Origin: Amaurobius ferox
Lineage: Eukaryota > Arthropoda > Arachnida > Araneae > Amaurobiidae
Assembly: GCA_951213105.1 (NCBI GenBank)
Contig: OX578152.1
Location: 102,145,455-102,209,454 of the forward strand
Length of the DNA stretch: 64,000 nucleotides
Direction: 5' to 3'
Below are positions 22,053 through 32,965 of the stretch, in pieces (within the stretch, counting starts at the first letter, position 1; the number at the start of each line of letters is the position of its first letter). Below the pieces are notes generated by a model. The model was not told where the DNA came from. It was given only the letters and a program-made list of their open reading frames with translations, and searched no databases. A program made the position numbers and the translations under genes.

Positions 22053-23084
22053 CATAAATTGTTATTCGAAGCGATAATAATAAATATAAACTACATTTAT
22101 TTATTTCGAACGATAATATAACTGTAAACGATAACATAAATATTGTTTATATTTTGTATATATTACGTTCGGAGATATAAGCTTCCAAAGTATTTACATT
22201 TTTGTTTTCGTAATGCTCCGATTTCAGCCCTAAAACATAGAAGTAATTTACATCAAAATTTTTTTTCAAAATTTTCGCGTTTAGAAATTCTAAAATTCTG
22301 GTTTTTATCACGAATATTTTAATGCATTACAAAAGTGGACGTTTTCAGTTTTCGTCCTCGTCATATTTTAACCACCTAGAGGGGAATTATTATTAACATC
22401 CATAACTGGTAAATGCGTTCATATTCATGTAAGACATTAGAATTGTGCAAATCTTCAATTTTTTGTTGCAGCAATATAAAAGTGAAATTTCAGAAAACTT
22501 ATATTTTGATGAGTATTCGAAATATTACTTTCTGATACTGGCTTTATGAAGCCCCTTAGGGGGGGAGTTACCCCCTCCGAGGGGGTGCACTGGCGAACTT
22601 GGTATTAATCGAACAATTTTTTTCATGACCTTTAAAATGAAGAGTAACATGTTATAATTGTGATCATGTAGAACAACAATACAAATTTTTGCAGAATTTG
22701 AAAACAAATAATAATAATAATAATAAATAATAAAAAAATTCCAGTTAATTTTTAAATGTAAAGGAATTCGATTTAAAGATCGAACGTTTTTCGGTCTTTC
22801 CGATAGTGTCAAGATAGAAACTATGTGGTATTATTTTTGATCGCTGAAGAATCGATGTGTTGAAAATTCTTCAACATTGAGCTTCAACTTCAAAGAAGAA
22901 AACAAAAATCTGCAATTATTAAAAAAATTGCTCGCAGCTGTCTTGGGACTTGGTTTGTATTGTAATTATATCGAATTTCGCGGCAATAGATTGCTTAGAC
23001 TTTTAGCTACGTAACTAAAAAGTAAATAGGCACCTTTTATTAAGTAAGATATGTACTATTTAATGACATTGGCATCTCAATCAA
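22053..23084. other. AT-rich DNA; poly(C)/(G) patch and (AAT)n
   Basis: At 22542-22590 there is GC-rich 'CCCCTTAGGGGGGGAGTTAC' DNA resembling the start of family F5 (44335, 54110). An (AAT)n run lies at 22706-22735. No gene is visible. Confidence 0.5.
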
Positions 23085-23133
23085 TTTTTAACACTTTACA
23101 ACAAAGTTGAAAAGTGTTTATGACTTTGTTCAT

Positions 23134-23167
<34 letters not shown>

Positions 23168-24420
23168 CGTTGGCACGATAACTGCCGTAAAAATGACTTA
23201 ATCAAAATGAAATTTTAGCATGTTGTTCAGACGGTCTGTAGAACCTATGGGAATATAAATGAATAATATCACCCAATTAGTTTTGGATTGAACCCGGGTC
23301 GACAAAATAAAATACATTGAGCCCTATGGGACCTAATTTTTCAAACATTTTTTAAGCGGATTTAAAATTCACAAATTGCTTCGAAAATTTTAGGTAATAT
23401 TCAAATTGTTCCATAAAAAATATAAAAAAAAAATTCAGCGAAGCATATTCAGTAGTTTTTTAAATAAAAATCAAAATATTAATTACACCTCTTATATGAG
23501 ACGATCACGTGACCATGATATGAAACGATCACATGACCCACTTCAAAATGATATATGGCATCCATCTCGTTTCAAAATCGTGATTTTTTAAAGTTCTTTT
23601 TAATTCATATTGAGTGTTGTATCCGTCCTAAAACTACTTCATTTTTGCTTAAATTCTGTGCATCTACATACTGAAACAACGCAATGACAATATATTTGAG
23701 TTTAAATGCTCATCTAAATTTGATTATTTCTACAACTAAGCCTATTTTTCACCTATGTAAAATGTAAACAGCAAAATATATAGAATGAGTTGTATTAGAA
23801 TTTCTGTATTTTTTTAACACAAAATAATTTAGTTCATGGAGTCTGCATGGCTGATATGAATGAAATATTAATTGATCTCATAAAGAGAAGGACGACTTTT
23901 ATCGATGAAGTTTCAAGCATAGAGTTTAATTTTTTGTAGCTCCATGGTCTTAATCAAAATGTTTAAATAAAATGAATTATTATAGTATTGTGATGAATGA
24001 AATGAATGGGAGGAAGGTATGAATGAAATCCTGTTTTTATAAAGAGATCCAGGCGTGTTATTTTTTCCATGACGTCATTTGAATTAATTTCCTTTGTTTT
24101 CGATGAAGTTTTCAAATATAATAAATTATCGTAGTATTATTATAATTCTAAAACTATTACCGAGGAATGTATAACATTTTAGAGATATTTAAACCAAGCA
24201 ATTTATATTTAAATGCCGTCATTTGAATGAAGTTCATTTTTTTCGATGAAGGTTTAAGTTTTCAAAAAAATAAATTAATGCAGTATTGTGATAAGTTTCA
24301 AAATATTACAGAGGAATGTATTGCATTTTAAACTTGTTTAAATAAAATTGCATTGAAGTTGGAAAGTGTTTCATAATCAATGCTTTAAGCATGATTGATC
24401 TTTCTTGTTTTCTTTAAAAT
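23085..24420 (+). repeat. Family F2, full length (about 1335 bp)
   Basis: It starts with a hairpin (AACACTTT, about 13 bases, AAAGTGTTT), then (TCTG)n at 23139-23169, 'CACGATAACTGCCGTAAA', 'AAATGAAATTTTAGCATG', 'TGGATTGAACCCGGGTCGAC', and a pair of 'GATCACGTGACC'-like boxes at 23503 and 23528. It ends 'ATCAATGC', loop, 'GCATGATTGATCTTTCTTG'. The whole length matches 37558-39416 on the other strand. I see no significant open frame. Confidence 0.9.
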
Positions 24421-24820
24421 GAATTTTGAAGATTGTTGTTTTATGACATACCTCACTATTTAATATTGTTATAATTTATGGGTTTATATTTAAACACTTT
24501 CATCATCATCATCCCTCATTATGCCTATTGGCACATGAGACCTCCAGTTTGAGTCGCCACCCTGGTCGATCATATGTCGCAGCCCTTGCTTCTGACCAGT
24601 TAGCCCATCCCATCTGATTTCTCTCTTGTTCTATTAGTCTCCTCCAAATTAGCTTGGGTCGACCTTGAGATCTTTTCCCCTCGGTGCCATAGCAGGGATG
24701 CTATGCTGTGGCATTCTTAAAACATGTCCAGTCTATCTCCATCTTCGGTTTCTCATTTCTATCTCCATTGATTTCTGTCCAATACTCATGTAGAGTTCGG
24801 TATTAGTAATAATATAAGAC

Positions 24821-25704
24821 TGTAGCGATTGAGCGTCGCCGTGGTCCCGAACCAGGGACCTGATGCTTCGTAGACCGACATTATAATCACTGAGCAAAAG
24901 CTAGCTCTTCCTCTGTTCTTATAATTCGGGTTTTGCTCGTGTGGCATCTTTGATCAGATGTCTTTGCTGCCGCACACTCCCCTCGCTGATGAGGAGGCCG
25001 AGAGGCGTGTCGCCTCGGCGTAACGTCAGGGCCGGGAGGCGTGTTGCCTCGGCGTGACGGACAGTCGTGGTCAACCAGGAAGGGAGTGTGAAGGCTTCTG
25101 ACTCCTTGTGGTGCTGCCATCTCGTGCTGAGAGGCGAAGTCGTTGGAAAGGAAGGTTGCGATTTTTCAAACGTCCAGTCATCATTGTGGCGATTGTGCGT
25201 CGCCGTGGTCCCGAACCAGGGACCTGATGCATTGTAGACCGACATTATAATCACTGAGCAAAAGCTAGCTCTTCCTCTGTTCTTATAATTCGGGTATTGC
25301 TCGTGTGGCATCTTTGATAGATGTCTTTGCTGCCGCACACTCCCCTCGCTGATGAGGAAGTTGCTGAGAGGCGTGTCGCCTCGGCGTGACGGTCAGGGCC
25401 GGGAGGCGTGTTGCCTCGGCGTGACGGACAGTCGTGGTCAACCAGGAAGGGAGTGTCAAGGCTTCTGACTCCTTGTGGTGCTGCCGTCTCGTGCTGAGAG
25501 GCGAAGTCGTTGGAAAGGAAGGTTGCGATTTTTCAAACGTCCAGTCATCATTGTGGCGATTGTGCGTCGCCGTGGTCCCGAACCAGGGACCTGATGCATT
25601 GTAGACCGACATTATAATCACTGAGCAAAAGCTAGCTCTTCCTCTGTTCTTATAATTCGGGTATTGCTCGTGTGGCATCTTTGATAGATGTCTTTGCTGC
25701 CGCA
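24821..25704 (-). mobile_element. Three-LTR miniature retroelement (TRIM-like), 884 bp
   Basis: Order: LTR1 24821-24974, internal 24975-25184, LTR2 25185-25337, internal 25338-25551, LTR3 25552-25704. Each LTR is 153-154 bp and starts TG and ends CA. LTR2 and LTR3 are identical as far as I can read; LTR1 differs at about six sites. The host LINE flanks carry AGAC on both sides (24817-24820, 25705-25708), a 4-bp target duplication. On the minus strand, purine-rich GCGAGGGGAGTG lies immediately before an LTR, like a polypurine tract. The internal 210-214 bp holds two GAGGC/GCCTC hairpins and no known coding domain. I infer the third LTR came from recombination between LTRs. Confidence 0.75.
24835..24918 (-). 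promoter_or_regulatory. tRNA-like Pol III promoter inside LTR1
   Basis: Minus-strand 'TTTTGCTCAGTGATTATAAT' fits a tRNA A box, and 'GGTCCCTGGTTCGGGACC', about 30 bases downstream, fits a T arm with B box GGTTCGGGACC. The same pair occurs in LTR2 and LTR3 (about 25199-25282 and 25566-25649). The acceptor stem is poor, so this is not a tRNA gene. Confidence 0.55.
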
Positions 25705-25870
25705 AGACCAAAAAACTCCCAAAATGTTCCTCAAGCATTCAACTTGTTGCATTGGTCTTTTGTCAGTTTCCACGTTTCTGCTTCATACGATAAAACGCTC
25801 TTCAATAACGAATTAAAGAGGTTGATTTTGGTTTTTAAATTAAGGTTAGTAGCTCTCCGTTCCTTATTTA

Positions 25871-27111
25871 TTTAAATAAACACTTTGAATTAATATAAAC
25901 CTACTGAAAGTTCGATATCTGAACTTTTCCAGATTTGAATTTTTTAAGAAAACAAAAACCGAGTTTTCGCAATACGATCATCATTTTTGCTTCTAATGGA
26001 GTAATTCTGGAGAAATTCTCAATTCTGATATTATGCTAAAGTCGTTAAAAAGAGCAGCTTCATTAGTGTAATTGAGCTAAAACTTCGCCAAAATCCATAT
26101 AATAATTATCTAACGAGTTTTTGTATTTCCGGACTCTCCAGAAGCTCGTCTGGTGACCTATAAGATAGAAGATAGATTATTACAGAATAGATTACGAAGC
26201 AGAATGTAACGGAATCGAATTTTCGATTTCGAAACTTTGTATCAATCACGGGACAAAACATAATCCAATTAAGACAACTATTTTTGATGTTATTTTGACT
26301 GTTGTTCCATATATATTTTTTAAACAAAATAAAACATATTAAAAATGCTGCTATTTCATCTATTAAAGTGTTAATTTCCCTGTCTTTGACAGGCCTAAAT
26401 ACTAGTAGTATTTAGATTTTCAGAAAAATAGATTGAAAATATAATATGCATTCGCAACAAAAATACTTTATATTTAACAGCATATTTTTTTTAAATGTCA
26501 ACAGGTTTTAGAAGCAAGGAACAACATATTTATTCAGGACAGAGAAATGCCAGGAATACGACTGCTTTATTCTCCTATCTTATTATATTTCTTACCTTTG
26601 CTGATGTCTTTGTCTTTGCCTAGTTTGTCTCTGCCTTAGTTACTTGCCTTTGCTGGTGCAGCGACAGAATAATATTTGCAAATAGTAATACTTGATTAAT
26701 TGTATCAAACATACAACACAATCTATGGATCCTCTCCCCCCCGCCCTCCAGAGATACATTTCAGATCCGTTTGTGTAAAGAAAAGCTCTCAAAGTCACAG
26801 AATCTGCTTATAAAGAAAAGGGCCTAGCCGCCATTTCAGAAGATATCTGATATTCCATGCTGACGAGCTCAAAATAAACATCAAACTGATTCAAGAATGT
26901 TGTCATCTGCAATGCGAGCGTATTTTCTAATTATCAGAGATGACACTTTTTGTGCCCCATAAGTGTCAATTTTTCCTGGTATCCAGCTTTAAACTTTTTT
27001 TGTGAAAAGGTTTGCACATGTTTTTTGAAAACCATTTCTGAAAACTTCGGTGAACTGTAACTACTAGAAAGTTCTTCAATAACATTCAATTTTATTTTAA
27101 TTTATTTCACT
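25871..27111. other. No recognisable gene
   Basis: AT-rich. Small patches near 26125-26165 ('TCTCCAGAAGCTCGTCTGG') look like dispersed-repeat debris. Not assignable. Confidence 0.5.
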
Positions 27112-27715
27112 AGGGGCTCTGCCCTCTGCTCGCTACACTTCGCAAACCCCCGTAACTTTCTTCGCGAGTCTGGAGGCTTCACTTCTGGACGCGTTTGCAG
27201 AGCTCTCTTTGTGAACTATTTCAAGCTCAACTAAAGTTTAAATCTGCAAACGGTTTATTTCACCGTATTACTCCATTATTTCTCTATAATTGCACCGAAT
27301 TTTGTATTTCTATATGCTATAGATTTTGCGGTATGAGACAGAGAAAATCAATGAACATGCCGATACGAAAGAACATTTTTCACTTCAGAAATGCCTAAAA
27401 AGTAAAATATCTCGTAAATCACATCGAAATTAAAAAAGGGAGCTGTCTTGCAAAAATTCAACTATGTAGGTACCTGCCTGTAAAAATTCATGGTCTTGCT
27501 TTTGTTAGTCTATCCAGGACGCGAACTCGCAGCTCAAATATTTTGTCTTTGACATTGAATATGTCTTAAACTACAATATATATTGAAAATCAGTTTATTT
27601 CAGTGTGTTCCTCAAACCTTTCTCTATAAGTATACCAAATTTTATATTTTTGTATGCTATAGTTTTTTGCGTTACGAAGCTGAGAAACTTGAACGAGAAA
27701 TTTGGGAAGCAGCGG
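27112..27715 (+). repeat. Family F4, near full length
   Basis: A GC-rich head (GGGGCTCTGCCCTCTGCTCG, 'CTTCGCGAGTCTGGAGGC', 'GCAGAGCTC') is followed by the dimeric body shared with 18010-18520. It is non-coding; the 67-codon open frame at 27195 has stops in the other copy. Confidence 0.8.
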
Positions 27716-28924
27716 CGGAGGTAGCTATTTTTTTTTAATAGAGCGATTTAACCGGTTAAACAAGATAACAAACATAAAATATTCTCGATTAATCGGACAC
27801 TAAAAATCACTAACTGCCCAATTATTGAGAGATAGTTAAGATGCAAATTAAACCACAAGCGACACGTGCATCTCAATTTACACTCACAGGCTCTCACCAA
27901 AACAAATATTTCTTCCTCAGTATGAAATCTAATAAAATCTCAAGCAAAATTAAAAAAAAAATGTGAAATAAACTATCGAAACTTTCAGACAGTCCTTTTC
28001 ATAATGACTTTGTTGACAAAATTCCTGTAAAACCTTCATTCTCTTTTATGACTCTTTCTGATTAGATGTCTTGAAAGAGGTGTCATTATACCGAACCTTT
28101 AAGTGTTCTTGACTTCGATTGAGACTACGATTGCTCACCAGTGTACCTCATTTTCACTTTAGGTCTAATGTTTGATTTGTAGAACTTTCTTTGATGTTTT
28201 CCGTTCTTATCGCTTAGAGTCCTGTTTATTTGATTTCTAAAATTGCATGGGAATTTATTTCTCTGGGATTTTTTAGAAAGAAATCTGTATCCACAACACG
28301 ACCGACTATAAAAGTAAAATAAATTCTTATTTGGTGCAAAATCGATTGCAATCCGGTTGGTTGGCGGTACATTGGTATTTCTGTGACCACCCCTGTGACT
28401 TTCCCTGGTTTTTCGCACATTGCTGTTTCGTAACAATCTTTAACCATTGGCGGCTTATGAGGAGAAACAGGTGACGAAGGATAAGCATTGATTTACTTAA
28501 AATTATCGGCTGAATGGGTTATTACTATTATTATTTGGCGAATTTCTCAGTTTCGTTTGGCTATATTTAGATAATATTTAACAATATTTGTGCCAGTAGC
28601 GTGATGTGTTTTAATGTGTTTGCTGCCGAGGAGGAGGGGGAATCCCACCGCTGAATCTGCTTCACCCATTCCTGACGTCACAAGCCGCCACTGTCTTTAA
28701 CTTTACCTTTCTGTTAACAAAATTTCTAAAAAGTATTCTTTTTTATGACTATTTTTGATTAAGGGTTCTGAAAGGTGTGACATTTTACAGGGTTGCAAGG
28801 AAAGTCCTTCCTCAACCTAACATCGGCGGATATTGTATATGCGGATCAGCATAAATCACGACATTTCAACTCTATGTAAATATACCAGGAACACAGTGAA
28901 TCAGACAGCTCTTTGCTTTTCTTT
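27716..28924. other. No recognisable gene
   Basis: A 103-codon minus-strand frame at 28125-28436 is basic and low in hydrophobic residues, with no motif I know. DNA at 27985-28100 and 28690-28790 is weakly similar, as if both were copies of one dispersed repeat. Confidence 0.45.
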
Positions 28925-29739
28925 GCTTGTGTGAAAGTGTGTGTGTGAAAGTATGTGTGTGTGTGTGTCAGTGAGTCTGTGGAGACGATATCTCACGAAC
29001 GAATGGAGCGATTCGAATGAAATCTGGTACAAAAATCACAATCCGTGAATACTAAAAGCATATTGTTTTAAAACACAATCGAATGTTCAGAACCCCCCTA
29101 AATCTTCGAGTGAAATTTTGAAAAATCGTCAAAAAATCAAAACCGTTAATAAAGTTACGCAAACAGGCATTTTTATGTAATTTTTCCTTAGAAAACGATT
29201 AACATAAACTTTAGAAAGCTAACATAAACCGTTCTCGAGATATTGCACATTTTTAAAATACATTTCTCAAAAAATCCCATAAATTAAAAAAAATACATTA
29301 ACTGTTGAGAAACATGTTCACTTTTCATATGTAATATCATGCGATAAATTGGGTGACATCATTCTCGTGGATCTAGCTCATTCCATTCATGAGAAAATAT
29401 ACTTTGAGTAACACTTTTGTATTTGAACGCCGATAGTTATTTATCTGCTATAACAATAACTTATTTCTACGCCCATAACGCTTGGCGAGATTTTGGCGCC
29501 GAATTTGGCGGAATGTCGCCAACTTCGCGACTTTTTAAATGCTGCTAAATTAACGAGAATCTCGCCAAATCTATAAAAATGACACCAAGTCAATGAAAAT
29601 GACGACTAATTGAAGAAAATTCAATATCTTGGAAAGAATATAAATATCTACCACAAGAAATCCTATTTTTTTATTGCAAAAGTAGTAAATTCATTGCATT
29701 ATATAAGGAAAGTCATGTGTTGCCTTCATCAGATTTTTT
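28925..29739 (+). repeat. Family F1, lacking its 5' hairpin
   Basis: It begins in the (GT)n segment, then follows the F1 order to 'AAGTCATGTGTTGCCTTCATC'. The GGCGA block with its inverted copy is at about 29480-29570. Confidence 0.9.
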
Positions 29740-29769
29740 ACTATTATGTTGCGTGACAATATTTAACCA

Positions 29770-29972
29770 GAAACTGTAACCGCGGTCACTCGGAGTACGG
29801 ACACGTTTAATATATGGGTCAGTATGTCCTTCCGAGAAGTTGGTGGTAGGGAAAAGAGAGTACTGTCCCTATGGATGCCGTCCGTACTAGGTTTCCGTCT
29901 AAATTGGGGCCGTTCAAACAGATACCTTACACTTTTGGGTATGTTGGATGGTCTGGATCGAAGAAGAGGAAT
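29770..29972 (+). mobile_element. SINE-A, 5' truncated
   Basis: It starts in the SINE body ('ACTCGGAGTACGGACACG') and runs to the tail 'ATGTTGGATGGTCTGGATCG' with (GAA)n. The tRNA-like head is missing. It lies 30 bp after F1. Confidence 0.75.
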
Positions 29973-31127
29973 CTTTAACCATGCCGGCTGAAGAAATATA
30001 TGCTCAAAGTCTCCAGTTTGTGATCTTTAACCAGTGGTTACGTTTCCGTCCTGGTTTCCTTGCTTCAGGCATGGCGAGCCTGCAGGTCATAGTCACTTAA
30101 ATGACCAAATTAATTCCAGAAGGATATTCCTGAAGAATATTCTTTTTTATAGCTGTAGTAATACCATAGGAGCAATGCCAAGATATGCTATTTTTCTTAT
30201 TTTTCTAACCTTTAATGTTCTTCAATTTAGACTTTCCTTACTAGTACCACCTCCTTTTCACTTTATGGATAATATTTCACTTGTAAAAGTGTCCGTGATG
30301 GTATCCCGTTTCTCCCATTTATAAACCTGTTTACTTGATTTTTAAATTTACAATTTACATTTCTTTGATATATTCATGATATGAATTTTATATATTACTA
30401 TTTCAGCTTTTCGTAACATGATTAGCAGTTAGGATGTAATATTTTGTTTTATATAGATATGAATTTGAAGCCAATGTTATGTAGTAGAGAATGCAACCCT
30501 ACATTTTAGCTGTTATAGGGAATGAAAATTCGATGACAACATTCATAATGTTTTGAGGCTTTGCATATCTAAATTCACTGGCAACTTTGGGCACTTTTGT
30601 TAGCATTAGATAAAATAGATGTCAGAACAGGCTAAAGAGTTTCTATTTTACTTCTTGCAAAATGATATCTTCCAATAAAAAACTCAATTCCAAAACTTTT
30701 GAAATGAAAAATCAAACAAGACATTTACGCTTCTGTTAATATCTATGTTGACAGAACTTATACGCGAGATTGTTTTTCTTTCATGTCTGTTTCTGATTGG
30801 AATTCTTTGAAGAAGCGCAATTTCCTCGAATGTCTTATGTTCTACACTTCGATTTAGAACGATTTACCTCATTCTTCTTGCAGCGTTAATATTTATGATC
30901 TAGAAGGATCTCGATTGTTTCCTGTTTTCACTTTCCCTAAAGTACATATAGTATATATAAGTCTGTTATGAGCAATATATTGTAAGTACTCATACAAATT
31001 CATATTTTGTTAGTTGATCAGCATGAAAAGTTTATTAAAGCTATCAAATGATTTCGGAGACGAAGGACAGTTTACTTTAGAATAAAGAGAGAGTGCTTTT
31101 CTTTAACTATATAGTAACGACTGTTAA
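29973..31127. other. No recognisable gene
   Basis: AT-rich. The 96-codon frame at 30034-30324 is leucine- and phenylalanine-rich and shows no known motif. Confidence 0.5.
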
Positions 31128-31335
31128 TTTCGAGGGGAATTTGCTATGGTCTGGGGTTGTTTTTGATGGGAAAGACAAAATCTTTGATTGTGATGCCCTA
31201 AAATATGAGCTCAGAGAGCTACATAAACACTACACACCAGTGATTCTCAACCTTTGTGAGACCACGGTCCGGTTAATTCCTTTTTCATAAGACAAGGGTC
31301 CGGTCCCAACAAACTGACTCATAAGTACTTTTCTA

Positions 31336-31372
<37 letters not shown>

Positions 31373-31605
31373 TGTAGCGTTTGCTATTTTCGAGGGGAAT
31401 CTGTTATGATCTGGGGCTGTTTTTGATGGGAAAGACCAAAATCTTTGATTGTGATGCCCTAAAATATGAACTCAGAGAGCTACATAAACACTCTACAGTG
31501 CTTCTCAAACTTTGTGAGACGGCTGCCCGGTAACTTCCATTTTTATATGACGAGGGCCCGGTCCCAACAAATTGACTAGCAAATACTTTTCTAATTATTT
31601 TTTTA
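31128..31605 (+). repeat. Tandem duplication (about 262-bp period) across a TE boundary
   Basis: Copies 31128-31345 and 31391-31605 share 'TTTCGAGGGGAAT', 'GGGAAAGACAAAATCTTTG' and 'CTACATAAACACT', then the left end of the hAT-like element. Both contain a frame reading 'RGE..M.WGCF', a Tc1/mariner transposase motif (G.VM.WGC). An (ATT)n run of about 36 bp closes copy 1. Confidence 0.85.
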
Positions 31606-32206
31606 AAATTCATACATTAAATTAACATAAGTATTAATAATTAATCATGGCATAATCATAAAGCGTATTAGTACATTTATGCATATATGGTGTGGCATGT
31701 TGACAAATATAAAATGACATTTAATTATGTTATCAATCACTGGACTAATGAAATCGTGCAGCAAATTGCAATTTTCTCAGACCAACATCATTAAATTAAT
31801 TTGTTCTGTGTTTCATTGACATATCCCTTTCTGATCACCAAGAATTTATAATACAGTATAAAATTAATTATAAATTGATTTTACTGATGTCGGTTTGAAA
31901 AAAAACCGTATTGAGAGAGGAAAATATTTATCCACTCTAATTCACCATAGAAGTCATCTGAGCAGTATTTTATTCATATTAAAATCGGAATGCGGCTTGG
32001 TCACTGACATTCGTTACACAAATGTTATTTAGGCGTTCTTTTTCTGAGCTTTTCGATAAATTCATGAATATTATTCTCTTTAGAATGTTTCCATAATCAA
32101 ATATTTATTCATAAAAAATGCTTAGAAAGCTAAAATGACAAATTCCTAAAATATATCTCGCGACCCGGTATAATTGAGGGCAGGGTCCGGCGGTTGAGAA
32201 ACATTG
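31496..32206. mobile_element. hAT-like non-autonomous element
   Basis: The left end CAGTGCTTCTCAAACTTTG and right end GGTTGAGAAACATTG are inverted repeats of the type found in many hAT elements. The flanks share CTCTA (31491-31495, 32207-32211), part of what may have been an 8-bp duplication. The right end also has 'CGCGACCCGG', like the left 'CTGCCCGG'. About 710 bp, AT-rich inside, with no transposase remnant that I can read. Confidence 0.65.
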
Positions 32207-32211
32207 CTCTA

Positions 32212-32580
32212 GTTGATGTTTATAGCCTATTATGTGGCACTAATTCGAAACAGACCCCTGTCTCTTTCAATAGAACCTGGTTCCTAGCTAGACTTCGAGG
32301 TCTATTCAGACCTGATTGGAAGAGTATAAGATACAGAAGATAGAATGGCTGGCTGTAAGTTCGTATTTGAATACGTTCGGGTGCTTATGGTACGAACTAG
32401 AGAACGACAAATCCGTTTGTGAGTAAGAAAGTCTGCCGACTTCTTTGGACCGGCTTGAAAAACCGTTTCTTTCAGCCATATTGACGAGCTCCCCGGCCTG
32501 ATTGGTAAAATACTACTCTGGAAGCGGCTTTAATTACAGAAGAGCGACAGATATCAGTAGAAACATACCGTAAAATATAC
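32212..32580. other. No recognisable gene
   Basis: Mixed composition with 'AGACCTGATTGGAAGAG'-like dispersed-repeat debris. Confidence 0.45.
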
Positions 32581-32965
32581 CTAGGTATGGAAAACATACC
32601 TAGAAGAGTGATTGAAGCCAAATGTTGTCGAGCAATGCATATTGATCTCCAGTCTTGTGTTACTTGTTGTTTCGGATTGGCTGGGCGGTTCTTTATGCTG
32701 CTTTCTGATTGGTTTTCTCTTAATACAAATCTTGGGCTCATAATTACCTCTGCTTCTTCTTTTTGCGCAGATTTCTCTTTTTCACTTCGGGTTTGTTGGT
32801 TCTCTTGCACTGACGAAGGAGTTCCAACGCATCCCCGAAACAGCTATATGCTACATTATTGTATTATTTAAGCTTTTATACGTTGTTCTAGTTTTTCTTA
32901 ATGTATATTGATTTCGTGAAATAAATGCAATTTTGCACTTTCGACCTAAGTGTCGGAATACTTAT
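32581..32965 (+). mobile_element. Possible Penelope-like element 3' end
   Basis: At 32809-32844 the DNA reads CACTGACGAAGG, a spacer, then CCCCGAAACAGC. This is the CTGANGA...GAAAC arrangement seen at Penelope-like element ends, where hammerhead-type ribozyme motifs occur. A 112-codon minus-strand frame and a 94-codon plus-strand frame overlap here without known domains. Assignment is tentative. Confidence 0.3.

Larger units (their letters stand above)
24493..25870 (-). mobile_element. Non-LTR retrotransposon 3' end, split by a TRIM-like insertion
   Basis: Minus-strand coding sequence for the C-terminal end of an endonuclease-reverse-transcriptase polyprotein lies in two blocks, 25870-25709 and 24820-24493. 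It is followed by a stop and a (GAT)n tail of about 14 bases at 24492-24505, as in RTE-like LINEs. The gap between the blocks is filled by the three-LTR element. Confidence 0.85.
24505..25870 (-). pseudogene. LINE reverse transcriptase C-terminal region
   Basis: Block 1 gives 'KTKINLFNSLLKSVLSY', a Glu-Ala-Glu-Thr-Trp, and 'KLTKDQCNKLNA', the usual thumb region 'K..L..S....LLYG.ETW.L'. Block 2 gives 'NTELYMSIGQKSMEIEMRN', 'RRWR', a stop, 'TGHVLRM', and after a -1/+1 frame change 'GRPKLIWRRLIEQE', 'W.EA', 'DRPGWRLKLEVSC' and 'HNEG' before the stop. This is the standard tail of RTE/I-like endonuclease-reverse transcriptases ('RRRWRWIGHVLR..GRP..TWRR'). The catalytic core is not in the window, so this is a 5'-truncated copy. 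The exact clade is uncertain. Confidence 0.85.

Noticed and set aside
24919..25738. Minus-strand open frames of 139 and 151 codons as protein-coding genes
   Set aside because: They run through LTR and internal sequence of the three-LTR element and repeat with it; the tRNA-like promoter falls in the same bases. They are by-products of a GC-rich repeat.
28125..28447. 103-codon minus-strand frame as a gene
   Set aside because: Basic, low-complexity, no motif, no supporting exon structure.
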